Source: Labyrinthula sp. Ha
Taxonomy: Eukaryota > Sar > Bigyra > Labyrinthulida > Labyrinthulaceae
Direction: 5' to 3'
Assembly (NCBI GenBank): GCA_015227615.1
Contig: JAALGZ010000001.1
Span: forward strand, 682,001 to 746,000
DNA length: 64,000 nucleotides
Below are positions 36,200 through 44,901 of the stretch, in pieces (the stretch's first letter is position 1; each line of letters starts with the position of its first letter). A program made the translations under genes and the position numbers. Under the pieces are notes generated by a model, which saw only the letters and a list, made by a program, of their open reading frames with translations, searched no databases and was not told where the DNA came from.

Positions 36200-39100
36200 C
36201 ACAAACCTTTTTCTACAAACTGCGTAACTAATGTCTTCTAACACAAAAAATATCTATCTCGTAGACTTGAAACAACTGGACTTGATTAGATTCTAAGGGG
36301 GGGGTCTCTTTACAGTGTCTTATCTGTGTTTAATGTTTCTTTTCTCTTGAATGGCGGTAAAGATATTATTCTATTCGCTTCTTCGAATTTCTGATTTTGT
36401 TTAAAGATTCAGTTGAATTTTTATCCACTGTATCTTTTTTTTGGGATATTTACTGAATTCAATTGGCTTCGGGAGATAAGATAAGTGATTTGATTGGTGG
36501 TTTTCTATTTGGGTGGTTTCTTATTCGTGAAAAAGAGCGAAAGAGACACGGTCTGTTTCTTGTGCCAAAGATATCATAGAGTAAACTATGTTATGCAAAA
36601 GAGTTAAAAAAAATTGGTATTGACTTTTATATATAGAGTAGAGGTAAACGAGATTAACCCTGCAGTATTTTCGATAACTGGATGTTCGATTCGAATGATA
36701 TGCCGGTTGTTTCTACTAAGTAATACTGCTAACTCTAAGAAGCTGGTTCGCGGAAAGACGGCCTTGTTGAAAAAAAAATGATCGGTTAAATAAGTCAGTA
36801 AGAACGTATTGAGATAGTAATTGACAGAGAACTCCCCTTTTTCAAAAGATAATTGGTGAAACCAGGTACAATTTCTTCTCCTCGCAGCAATAAGCCCAAG
36901 AAGCTAGAAGAGAATCCCAAAATAAAATATCTGAAAGAAATTATCTTTCACGGTTATAAACTCTGAACAAGATATACCTAACACATGACTAAGATATACA
37001 TTTAATGAAGTTTTTTCAAATTTAAACCAGGAAGTTTGCTGCGTGGAAAATAACTAAAAAACACATATTCGTTCAATCCAACATATGATTATGAAATAAC
37101 TCTTACTTCCTCTAGTTCATTGCTTTGTACCTTGTATTACACGTCTCAAACGGGCTTGGGCTTTAGTCAATATGTCAATTATGCTACGATGAGTCTTCTG
37201 CAGCAGTTTTAAACGCTTAAACAATTATTGTTTTCATTTGAGACTTCCTTTGACTCAAGTGTACTTTAATAGCAACAGACTAGCTAAGGCTTCTGTGGAT
37301 GAGCTTTCTATTTGTAACTTGTTCTTCATATTCTATAAAAATGCTCCGTTCTTAAGTTGAAATTTGCTTTGTTTTTTCACTGCTGGTTCCTTTTCATTAA
37401 TTTGGTTGCTTTGGCAAATACAACAGTATAATCCTTGGCAAACTTCTAACCACAGCGCCATCATGTTTACTGCTCTTAACTAAATGTTTTTCCCATTACC
37501 TTTCCGTTTCTCACAAAAAATGCGCTCTGTCTTATATAATTTCGTAGGACATCATAGTGTCTTGTTGCTTCATAGAAATTTAACATCATTTTTTTGCTGA
37601 TCTAGTTCATTGCTGAGTCTTGCCTCTTAAGTCTTCAAAATAGTGAGGTATTTTCCTTGGTTTTCTTCATTTGACAGTTTTCTCACCAATTATCCTTTTA
37701 CAGCCTCGACTTCCTTGTTACTTAGAGAAATTTTACCTGATTTTCACTTTACTGGAATGCCATGATGTTTTACAGCAATGTTACAATCATGATAACTTCT
37801 TGAATGAAGTTCGTGAGCGAATATACGGTTAAATCCATCGCCATTTTTTTCACTCACCTTGAATAAACTAAACCTAGTTCACTTATTGATAATAGCTAAG
37901 GAACATTTGCTGTACACCCTTTGTGTGACCTCTATGAATCGGTCTAACTATGATTACCAAATGTTTATTGTTTTTGTCATATGTACACCATGTTAGTTTC
38001 ATCTCTTTACGAAATGACATAGTGCTGCTAAAATCGAGGTGCCCAAGTTTACGCTTATACTCGTTCATCGATTAGATATTCTTCTTTCAGTTGACCTGCT
38101 ATTAGTGCAGCTAACTGCTCAAGGTATGATTCTTGCTTAATTGTGTTTAATGGAGCTACTTCGATCTCTATAAATTTTAGTAGTGTGAACTTTAGGCTGA
38201 TTGGTCCATTCTATGGAAACTTATTTAGCTATCTAGTACCAGTAATAGTCTTTGCTGTCCTGCTACAGGTAAAACTTAACCTTTTTCATGTACGTAGCTC
38301 TTTGGCCAAAGACTTCCAAGTTTCTATCGGGTCTAACACTTGTATGAGCTTTAAGGGGAGCAAATACGGCCTAATCTAATTAAGCAAGGATGTTGCAGCA
38401 TATTCTAGCTTACCATATGCTTTCATAATCATTGTCTTCTAGACGATCTCTTATATATATGGAAACTTCTACTTATTATTATTTTCCTTCTCCTTTTTAT
38501 TGCTGCTCTACCTTAAAACTTACTTCTGCAAAATATTGCTTACAGGGAAACTTCATCTTTCGGGGTTACAACTACCTCAACCTTTCCAATATTTATTAAA
38601 ATATGGATATTAAAGCTCATATAACAACGAAGGTAGTTATACAAAACTAATTTCAAAGTAAGAGTTAAAAGGGCTACAAAATCTTTATACAGTGAAAAAT
38701 GAGCATGTGTTCTTAAAGAAACCAAGCAGCTTCAAGTAATCGAGTTAACTGAGTTAACGCAAAATTAGTTTAATAGTCTCGACCAGCAGGACTACAGCTG
38801 ACAACCGTGATACCTGTTTAAACAGCAGATGCCATAACACTACTTATTCTAACTTACTGCAACATGCCAGCACATGAAATGAGTCCAAAAAGTTGAAGAA
38901 GACTAATATAGATTGCATCGTACTGTTTGTACACTCAGATGAAGAATGTTATTGAGCCGGATTAGCTGTCCCTTTGGACAAGGCATTAATATTAACAATA
39001 AGTACAATACTAGTACTAAGTAGGGGTGCTGAATAGGGAAAATTCCTCATTGAAGAATTGAGGATTCTTAGACTCAGACTCGCTCAAAGCAAATTTTCGG

Positions 39101-40123
39101 AGTTTTTAGGATCCTCAAAACTCAGTCAGCAATTGATTGAGGATAATTGAGGAACTCATTGAAGATTTTCATTTCTTTAGTCAGTTCCTCAGTAATCCTC
39201 AGTCAATTCCTCAGTAAATTCCTCAATGAGGAACTCATTCCTCAGTCAAGAATTACACAATTCCTGACTCAGAAATCCTCAATGGGTTCTTCATTCCTTA
39301 CTCATTTCTCACTCAAACTGGTATCGACACTCACTCAGACTCACTCAATCGCCGGAAAAATTGCTCAATAGCATGAATCAATCCTCAATGAGAACTCATT
39401 AAACACACCTAGCACTAAGAGGTGAAACCGAGCTTGTGAGCTAGATAGAAATGAAGTTGCATCCCTGCGAATTTTTCATTCATAGACCTAGAAAGATTGA
39501 GTTGATGCAATTTGAAAACACTTTAAAACCGTTTCAAGAATTTGTTGCTAGGATCACGAGTATACATTAAAAAATCATGGCTTGGATGTTTAGGCAAAAC
39601 ATATTACTAATTGGTCTATTAAAGAAATATAGGTCGACCTCCGTTAATACTTGGAGGATTTGGCCTGACAAAAGGGAATATATGTAGTTTTAACCCACGA
39701 CTTAAGGGAGCTGTGGAGCTAAGATTGAAGGAGAACCATAAAAAGAGTTTGGTAGATATCCAATGTTAATACCTGCTTCACTCCACCAACTAAGAAATGG
39801 GAAAGTAGTTGTTAGTTGATCCTTCTTATCCTGCTTCAGAAAGTGACAGCGAACAAAAGAAAAAACGTTCAAGATTTGATTTAAACACTAGTTTAAAATA
39901 AAAAATTTATGATTTTCCTATAATCCTTTCACAGAGCGTAATGATAAAGATAAAACATTTAGTTTAAAACTTGAGTTGTCTTAATTTCAAGTTACCACAA
40001 GAAAATGATTCTGGAACCGTTAGAAGTCATTGCTAGAAATAAAAGTTTCTGGTTGAACTTGTATATCGACATGACTGAATTCACAATACACAAACTCACT
40101 GATCACAAAGTCTACTAAATTTT
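36200..40123. other. 3.9-kb stretch without a supported gene
   Basis: Includes the MYB promoter side, with a run of nine G at 36298-36306. A minus-strand coding-like patch at 37883-38068 (NEYKRKLGHLDFSS) and weaker patches to 37200 recall mobile-element proteins, but too vaguely to classify. A repeat-rich inverted-terminal-repeat element at 39019-39413 is listed separately. Nothing else is seen. Confidence 0.45.
39019..39413. mobile_element. TIR element with internal CTCA/TGAG satellite, copy 2
   Basis: The left end reads TAGGGGTGCTGAATAGG and the right end, reverse-complemented, reads TAGGTGTGTTTAATGAG. The latter matches the 31.8-kb copy at 15 of 17 positions. The 4-bp repeat ACTA flanks both sides (39015-39018 and 39414-39417), again two bases outside TAGG. 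The interior is a degenerate array of short words such as CCTCAATGAGG, TCCTCAGT and ACTCACTCAG on both orientations. A non-autonomous DNA transposon that has expanded an internal satellite fits best. Confidence 0.6.
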
Positions 40124-40975
40124 CTACTTTAAAGTTTTCAAATAGTCCTCAAAAAGCTCATCTAGTTCGTCAAACTGAATCCTAGATTTCTGTTCCTTGA
40201 ACGCTAGTTTTTCTTTCTCTACATTCAATAAGTTAAACAATTTGCAGAATAAATAAAACTTCTTGAAGCGAAAAATAGTAGGTTTCACCTTTCCAGATTC
40301 TGACAAAGACAACCAACACACAGAAAACAATATCGAGTATATCCTAAACATCCTCTTGGCTATTTGGCCGACGTAATCACTCAAGAAATTTCCAGGAAAC
40401 GGTTTTGACTCATTTGTGGGAAACACGTTTTCATCAAGAATTTTTTCAGCTGCAAAAGCCAAACTCTCATTCACGTACTCGACACCTGTTTCTGGAACTT
40501 TTGCACCTACTTCCATGCTTTTCCTGCTTAAGAACCTTGTTTTCGGCGGAAAACCATCGTTGAACTCAGCCAAGTGATGGCTTTTCTCTATGTCCTCCAG
40601 TTCAGCTTTGATTTTTCTATACTCATCTATATCGCTCATTTTCCTATGAAACTCGGCATGTGGTTCATAAAATACTTTCAACTCGCTAAAAAACTCGATT
40701 GTTTTCTCAGCTATCCACTCCAACTCAACTTCCTCAAGGGCAAGTTCTTTCTCCAACTTATCCTCCTCTGATAATGGTGGGACAAACTCATCTTCAACAT
40801 CTTCTAAAATCCATTTGGGAATTTGAAGAACTTGAAAAACCCTCAAGCTTATTGCTTCCTCCTCCTTCTTAACAGGTCTTCTCAATCTCAACAACTCCGT
40901 GACCGGATAGATGCCCCTTCCATTTGAATTTTCTGCACTTGACCTTTTTCTACGGGAGTTAAAAGGAATACTCAT
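40124..40975 (-). CDS. divergent MOB1/phocein-family protein
   Basis: A single exon encodes 283 residues. The middle and C-terminal parts align with MOB1 kinase activators. WIAEKTIEFFSELKVFY matches the N-terminal MOB helix (WIAVNTVDFFNQINMLY). LDENVFPTNESKPFPGNFL matches LDDETLFPSKIGVPFPKNF. The following RMFRIYS...FRFKKFYLFCKLFNLL aligns without gaps over about 39 residues. MOBs bind and activate NDR/LATS kinases in Hippo/MEN-type pathways. Oddly, the zinc ligands are gone: the Cys pair after the first helix (EFCT..SC in MOB1) is replaced by EFHRKMS, and the HIYHQHF His pair reads SILFSVCW. The loop between is also different and charged. It is therefore a diverged, possibly zinc-free MOB. 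It lies downstream of PSMA3 on the same strand. Confidence 0.75.
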   Translation of the reverse strand: MSIPFNSRRKRSSAENSNGRGIYPVTELLRLRRPVKKEEEAISLRVFQVLQIPKWILEDVEDEFVPPLSEEDKLEKELALEEVELEWIAEKTIEFFSELKVFYEPHAEFHRKMSDIDEYRKIKAELEDIEKSHHLAEFNDGFPPKTRFLSRKSMEVGAKVPETGVEYVNESLAFAAEKILDENVFPTNESKPFPGNFLSDYVGQIAKRMFRIYSILFSVCWLSLSESGKVKPTIFRFKKFYLFCKLFNLLNVEKEKLAFKEQKSRIQFDELDELFEDYLKTLK

Positions 40976-41160
40976 GTTTCTCGTGTTAGTCCGCTTTTAG
41001 AATGAGTATATATTTGTTTGTGCAAGCTAGGAACTAGGTGCTGTTTCTGGGAGATATTAGACCTACAAGAAATACACCACGCCGGGACCATTCACGTTAA
41101 CTTACAGAAAAATAAATATTTCTTCAAACTGCTTGCTAGGAAATCCTTTCTTCAGTGCAT

Positions 41161-41477
41161 TCATTCATCTCTCTTCTCCCAAATTTGGATCGCGACTGTT
41201 TTATTTTCATTTAACGGCTCATGTTCAACCTGGTCCAGATTGTCCACGATATATTCAACTGAAAACTTAGGCTTTAATAACACTCCACGATATCGGGGAC
41301 ATGCCAGCGCACATGCACTACCTCGTAACGAATCGAGTAAAATAATCGTTTTACAGAGGCAAAGTAAAGAAGAATCTAGTGGTGAAAAGCGCAAAGACCT
41401 TATACTTTACATAACTGAGCTAGCAAGCCACAGGCAGGCGTCGGAACGGTATTTTGCACAAATAATAAGAAGTACAT
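41161..41477 (-). CDS. possible small two-exon gene between PSMA3 and MOB, 93 residues
   Basis: Exon 1 (41477-41411) starts at an ATG 39 bp after the PSMA3 stop; exon 2 is 41375-41161. The joining 35-nt intron begins GTAAAG and ends CACTAG. A 30-nt intron with the same acceptor would use another frame. Exon 2 is convincingly coding (KPKFSVEYIVDNLDQVEHEP, then AIQIWEKRDE). An opposite-strand frame over 41018-41551 also exists, but its composition mirrors this one. I recognise no family. In this compact cluster a gene is expected here, but its limits are tentative. Confidence 0.4.
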
Positions 41478-41515
41478 GTAAGCTTAGAAGTTTAAGAATT
41501 AGTTGGGTTGGTGGC

Positions 41516-42274
41516 TTATTCTTGTTCCATGACAGTGTTTCGTTCTTCTAACCTCTTTTGACCCCTTTCTTTAGCTACCCTCATCTCCTCTGGTGTACAT
41601 ACTTCAAACTCCTGAGTTGAGTTTCTCACATAAGCGCCCTCAAGCACATAGGGTCTTGTATCTCCGTCTTCCTTTACTAGCATGCATATCTCAGCCAAAA
41701 TGGCCATAGCGTCTTCGATACTGGTATTTAATCGATCCACACGTTCAAGTTCGGTAACAGCAGTTTGTCTTCCTTTTCCAATTGCGAGCCCATTGAACCT
41801 TAAATTAATTCCAGAATTTTGCACTAGCTCTAATCTAGGACAGTTCTCTCTTTCATCAAACCCGGCAATGACTGCATGAACTCCCACAGGTCGATATCCG
41901 CCATGAAGGGTATACAAATGCAAATAAGAACCGAGACGAGAAGACAAAGTTCCAGCATCAATTTCTTCACCAAACTTATCTAAGTAAGTTTGACACTCTC
42001 TCAACAAATAAGGGCGAAGCAATTTTCCATCCTGCGTGTAGCCTGAAAATGCAAGTCCATTTTTCGTGGAGACTTTATGAATAAGTGGGTTAGAGGTTGG
42101 CAAATCAAGAGGATGAGCAATAAATTTTATTGTACATAGAGCAACTCCGTCGTTACAGACTAAACCAACAAGTGTTTGGCCCGCATTAGCAGCTTTAGCA
42201 GCATAATCGATTTGAAAAACTCGTCCTTCAGAATTGTAGATGTTTGCACCTAAATCATACCCAGCACCGGCCAT
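41516..42274 (-). CDS. PSMA3: 20S proteasome subunit alpha type-3 (alpha-7)
   Basis: A single exon encodes 252 residues, normal for the family. The N-terminal alpha signature YDLGANIYNSEGRVFQIDYA forms the gate and H0 helix of alpha-ring subunits, and the GYDLSA-type start is the one typical of alpha-7/PSMA3 (yeast Pre10). Further matches are the RPVGVHAVIAGFDE strand, GINLRFNGLAIGKGRQTAVTELE, and the acidic/charged C-terminal helix (EEMRVAKERGQKRLEERN). Alpha subunits have no catalytic Thr; they form the outer ring of the 20S core and control substrate entry. The ATG lies 195 bp from the divergent SPCS2 start. The paralogue assignment rests on the N-terminal wording and is good but not certain. 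Confidence 0.93.
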   Translation of the reverse strand: MAGAGYDLGANIYNSEGRVFQIDYAAKAANAGQTLVGLVCNDGVALCTIKFIAHPLDLPTSNPLIHKVSTKNGLAFSGYTQDGKLLRPYLLRECQTYLDKFGEEIDAGTLSSRLGSYLHLYTLHGGYRPVGVHAVIAGFDERENCPRLELVQNSGINLRFNGLAIGKGRQTAVTELERVDRLNTSIEDAMAILAEICMLVKEDGDTRPYVLEGAYVRNSTQEFEVCTPEEMRVAKERGQKRLEERNTVMEQE

Positions 42275-42469
42275 TGTAAGTTAAGATATCTTAAGAAGCT
42301 TTTTTTTCTTCGTAATGTTTTAAGAATTGTATCCAATCATATTGCACCAATGGAACTTTCTGTCAAATGATATCTCTTAAATCCAACCAATAATATACAC
42401 GAAACCAAACATTCGACCAATCAAATATCTACAAATTGTCAACAAAGTTTGAGGATATTATCAGAAGTG
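42275..42469. promoter_or_regulatory. divergent promoter of PSMA3 and SPCS2 with four CCAAT boxes
   Basis: Only 195 bp separate the two start codons. Four CCAAT pentamers lie in the same orientation at 42333, 42347, 42387 and 42417. Clustered CCAAT boxes are the known binding site of NF-Y and are typical of short bidirectional promoters. No TATA box is clear. Joint control of the two housekeeping genes is inference. Confidence 0.6.
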
Positions 42470-43219
42470 ATGAAAGTTAGTGCAGAGGAATCAAACGCAG
42501 AAAATATTCCCAAGATTGATCCGTATTTTTTTATTTTTTTTACCTATAGCTATGATACAAATGGTTTGAAAAGAACTTTAGATGCTCAAACGAAGAAGGT
42601 AGGCTTAGTTGCTTCTCTTACCTTATAGCTCGTTGAGGATTTAGGGTTTCCTGAAATTCATAAACTCAGTAATATTAAAGTATTTTTTATTTCGGCATTA
42701 CCTTAGATGGTACTAATGACGATTTCAACCTGTTTTGTAAGTTTTTCTCGCAACTTTACTTTAGGCTTTGTTCGCTCAATTTCAACCCAAACCTTTTATG
42801 GAAGCAAAACTAGAAATTGGAATCTGTGTGGTTTGTATTCTTTTTCAGGTTTCTTCAATATAGGTTATTTTATATTGAGTGGAGCTCTCTCAATTATAGG
42901 CTTACTACTTGAGAAAGATGTATATTTTTTACTTTCTCTTATCAAAACAGATTATCATGTTTGCAAAGTATTCCAAAGGTTCATCTGCAAAGAATATGTC
43001 CTTGAAGATCAAGGGTAAATTATGTGTTTGACTCAATGTTAAGCTTTCTTACCAAAATACCAGGAGAATTATAAATTGGTGTTTAACCTCAAAGGTTTTG
43101 AAGTTGAAACTGAAAACTCTGTTGGAAAATACTTCTCAAATGAAGGTGAGTTGGACTTAAGTGCTTTAAGAAAAGATGTTGAAAAATCCTTGGTAAAGTT
43201 AACTCAAAAACTTGAGTAG
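42470..43219 (+). CDS. SPCS2: signal peptidase complex subunit 2
   Basis: Eight exons: 42470-42522, 42550-42598, 42629-42679, 42707-42736, 42765-42834, 42864-42919, 42951-43014 and 43044-43219. The seven introns are 27, 30, 27, 28, 29, 31 and 29 nt. The spliced product is 182 residues, close to SPC2 of other eukaryotes. It shows the family pattern: a cytosolic N-terminus with GLKRTLDAQTKKLVEDLGF, a first membrane segment (LMTISTCFALFAQF), a short loop (PKPFMEAKLEIGICVVCYF), a second segment (ILSGALSIIGLLL), and a cytosolic C-terminus (SLKIKAFLPKYQENYKLVFNL). SPC2 sits in the ER membrane beside the Sec61 translocon and supports signal-peptide cleavage by the SEC11 subunits. Splicing is fixed by homology on both sides of most introns. 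It converges with the ceramide synthase gene with only 13 bp between stops. Confidence 0.9.
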
Positions 43220-43232
43220 ACTATGTGAAGAG

Positions 43233-44375
43233 TTACTTCTCTTTCTTTCGTTCAAACTCCTCAAAATCAGAATCAAGATCGTCTAATTCACTCATATCAT
43301 CATCAGTGCTTAAATCAGTTAAAGCTCTTTCTCTTTTTTTTCCAACTCCTTTCCACAACATCTTGTAGTTAAGTCTTGTTATCAACCAAAACCAGTACAG
43401 ATTCAACAGGAATATACCACAAATTAAAATAAGAATAGCAGGTTTAATTTGTCCAAAGAATTGATCTTCTGCAAACAGAGGAACTACGATCTTGATAATG
43501 AACAAAAACAAACGACAAAATCCCCAAACAAAGTCAACAGCGACAAATGAGAGAAGGCTTGTTGAGTGCCATTCAAAGTAGTTTGCAAGCTTTGATACTT
43601 CTAGAAATACATCTGTGACGTCATGTAAACAAAGTCCAATGAATGTAATGGCCAAAAAATTTCCAAAGTAAGCAACTCCAAGAATGAAAAGAACTAGTAG
43701 ATGATGTGAAAACATTTCCAGGAAGTCGACATGAACTCTTTGAAAAAAGTGCAAACAATGGGATATCAGCAAATGAAAATACAAAGGAATCTGAACACAT
43801 ACAAAAAAGTGTTTTGCAAAGGGAGATGCCGGTTCGAAGAACTCGGGCTTCTTGAAACACGAGTTGAAGTCTGCGAAACAGTTTTGCAACGTCTTATCAG
43901 TAGAAAGCAAATATGCTTCAAAACCAACAACAGAGGAATAGAGCATCAATCTCCAAACAGATTCAGCTGTTCTTTTTCTTTTGATATCAGTTCTATCATT
44001 CTTTTCTCTCACCTTGAACCATTTGTTGATATCTTCCAACTCAATCCTGATTACTTTAGACAAGGCTTTTCTTTCATTTATAGTCGGCAGCTCATGTTTA
44101 CTCGATAAATATATTCTTTCAAGATCCTCTGACTCAAACGGAAGCTTTCTCTTCTTCATTTTCGAAGCAATAATGGGTAGAAGAACAATGTTTTCCAAGA
44201 CCAAGTTAACTATAAAGAGGAAAACGCAGCAAACGAAAGATATCGAGGTCAATTCTTCAATCAAAGGAAGGTTAGATGGACTAGAAAGATTTAACTTTAG
44301 GAAATTGACATCAGCAATGAAATTTTCATGCCAAAACACTTTTCTAATAGCTTCATTCGATGCAGTAAAATCCAT
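43233..44375 (-). CDS. ceramide synthase (LAG1/TLC domain) with Hox-like segment
   Basis: The frame opens at an ATG at 44444, but the ATG at 44375 (380 residues) better fits the family's short N-terminus before the first helix. Order: a first membrane segment; a basic homeobox-like segment (about 73-130: KKRKLPFESEDLERIYLSSK to EDINKWFKVREKNDR) as in animal CerS; then the TLC domain of several membrane segments. The catalytic Lag motif is present: FSHHLLVLFILGVAYFGN (His pair 224-225), then CLHDVTDVFLEVSKL (HD and D at 251-255). The tail is acidic and Ser/Asp-rich (DLSTDDDMSELDDLDSD), a likely CK2 target as known for other CerS. The enzyme N-acylates sphingoid bases in the ER to make ceramides. 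Chain-length preference cannot be read. COX6B ends 208 bp upstream. Confidence 0.88.
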   Translation of the reverse strand: MDFTASNEAIRKVFWHENFIADVNFLKLNLSSPSNLPLIEELTSISFVCCVFLFIVNLVLENIVLLPIIASKMKKRKLPFESEDLERIYLSSKHELPTINERKALSKVIRIELEDINKWFKVREKNDRTDIKRKRTAESVWRLMLYSSVVGFEAYLLSTDKTLQNCFADFNSCFKKPEFFEPASPFAKHFFVCVQIPLYFHLLISHCLHFFQRVHVDFLEMFSHHLLVLFILGVAYFGNFLAITFIGLCLHDVTDVFLEVSKLANYFEWHSTSLLSFVAVDFVWGFCRLFLFIIKIVVPLFAEDQFFGQIKPAILILICGIFLLNLYWFWLITRLNYKMLWKGVGKKRERALTDLSTDDDMSELDDLDSDFEEFERKKEK

Positions 44376-44583
44376 CCTACAATTTGATCTCTTTCTCTTG
44401 TGTTTTTGGGTTGTTGCAAGATGATACACAATAATGGGAAACATTGCAATAAGTTATCTCCTCTACTTGGTTTCTCTTTGGTTAAAACTTTTTTCGAAGA
44501 AACCATAAAGTTACAAATTGAATGCTTCAAGAAAGGGCCGATGGAAAATTATATTTGCTCAAAGAGGATCTTATAGTTAAGAA

Positions 44584-44901
44584 TTAGTATTTAACTCCAG
44601 GAAAATTTCCTTCCTCACGCTGCTCATCCCAATCTTCTATCCACTCATTAGGGCAAATATCCTCAGCAAAAAATCTCGATTCCTTGCACGCATCTTCATC
44701 TCCTTCCGTTTTCTTAAGGCATAAGATCCATTCGTTGTATCTTGTCCTAAGAAATAAGAACGGTGACTAGAATTGAAAAGGAAAGCGAGTATCTGTCCAT
44801 TGCAACAGCAGAAAAGATATCATATACCAGCAATGTTGAGACTGATTTGTGTTTGGGAACCTTGGATCCCTTGGGGTTGCTTTTAATGTGCTTTCCGGCA
44901 T
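44584..44901 (-). CDS. COX6B: cytochrome c oxidase subunit 6B
   Basis: Exon 1 (44901-44828) and exon 2 (44746-44584) are joined by an 81-nt GT-AG intron, giving 78 residues. The N-terminus has PRDPRFPNTNQSQHCW. The twin CX9C/CX10C motif is complete (CWTRYNEWILC and CKESRFFAEDIC), and the family end PNEWIEDWDEQREEGNFPG is clear. COX6B lies on the intermembrane-space side of complex IV, is imported by the MIA40 disulfide relay, and helps bridge the dimer. The splice restores the CW-xx-Y pattern exactly. The intron is nearly three times longer than all others I could confirm here. A CCAAT pentamer (reverse) lies about 40 bp upstream of the ATG. Size matches the family. Confidence 0.9.

Noticed and set aside
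37200-38068. Vague resemblance of minus-strand patches to LTR-retroelement proteins
   Set aside because: Only isolated words match; motif order and spacing could not be shown, so no element is called.
41018-41551. Plus-strand frame of 177 codons between MOB and PSMA3
   Set aside because: It overlaps the PSMA3 end, starts at a non-ATG codon, and its residue mix looks like the mirror of the minus-strand exon 41375-41161.
43731-44424. Two overlapping plus-strand frames of 125 and 147 codons
   Set aside because: They lie antisense to the ceramide synthase coding region and show no family features.
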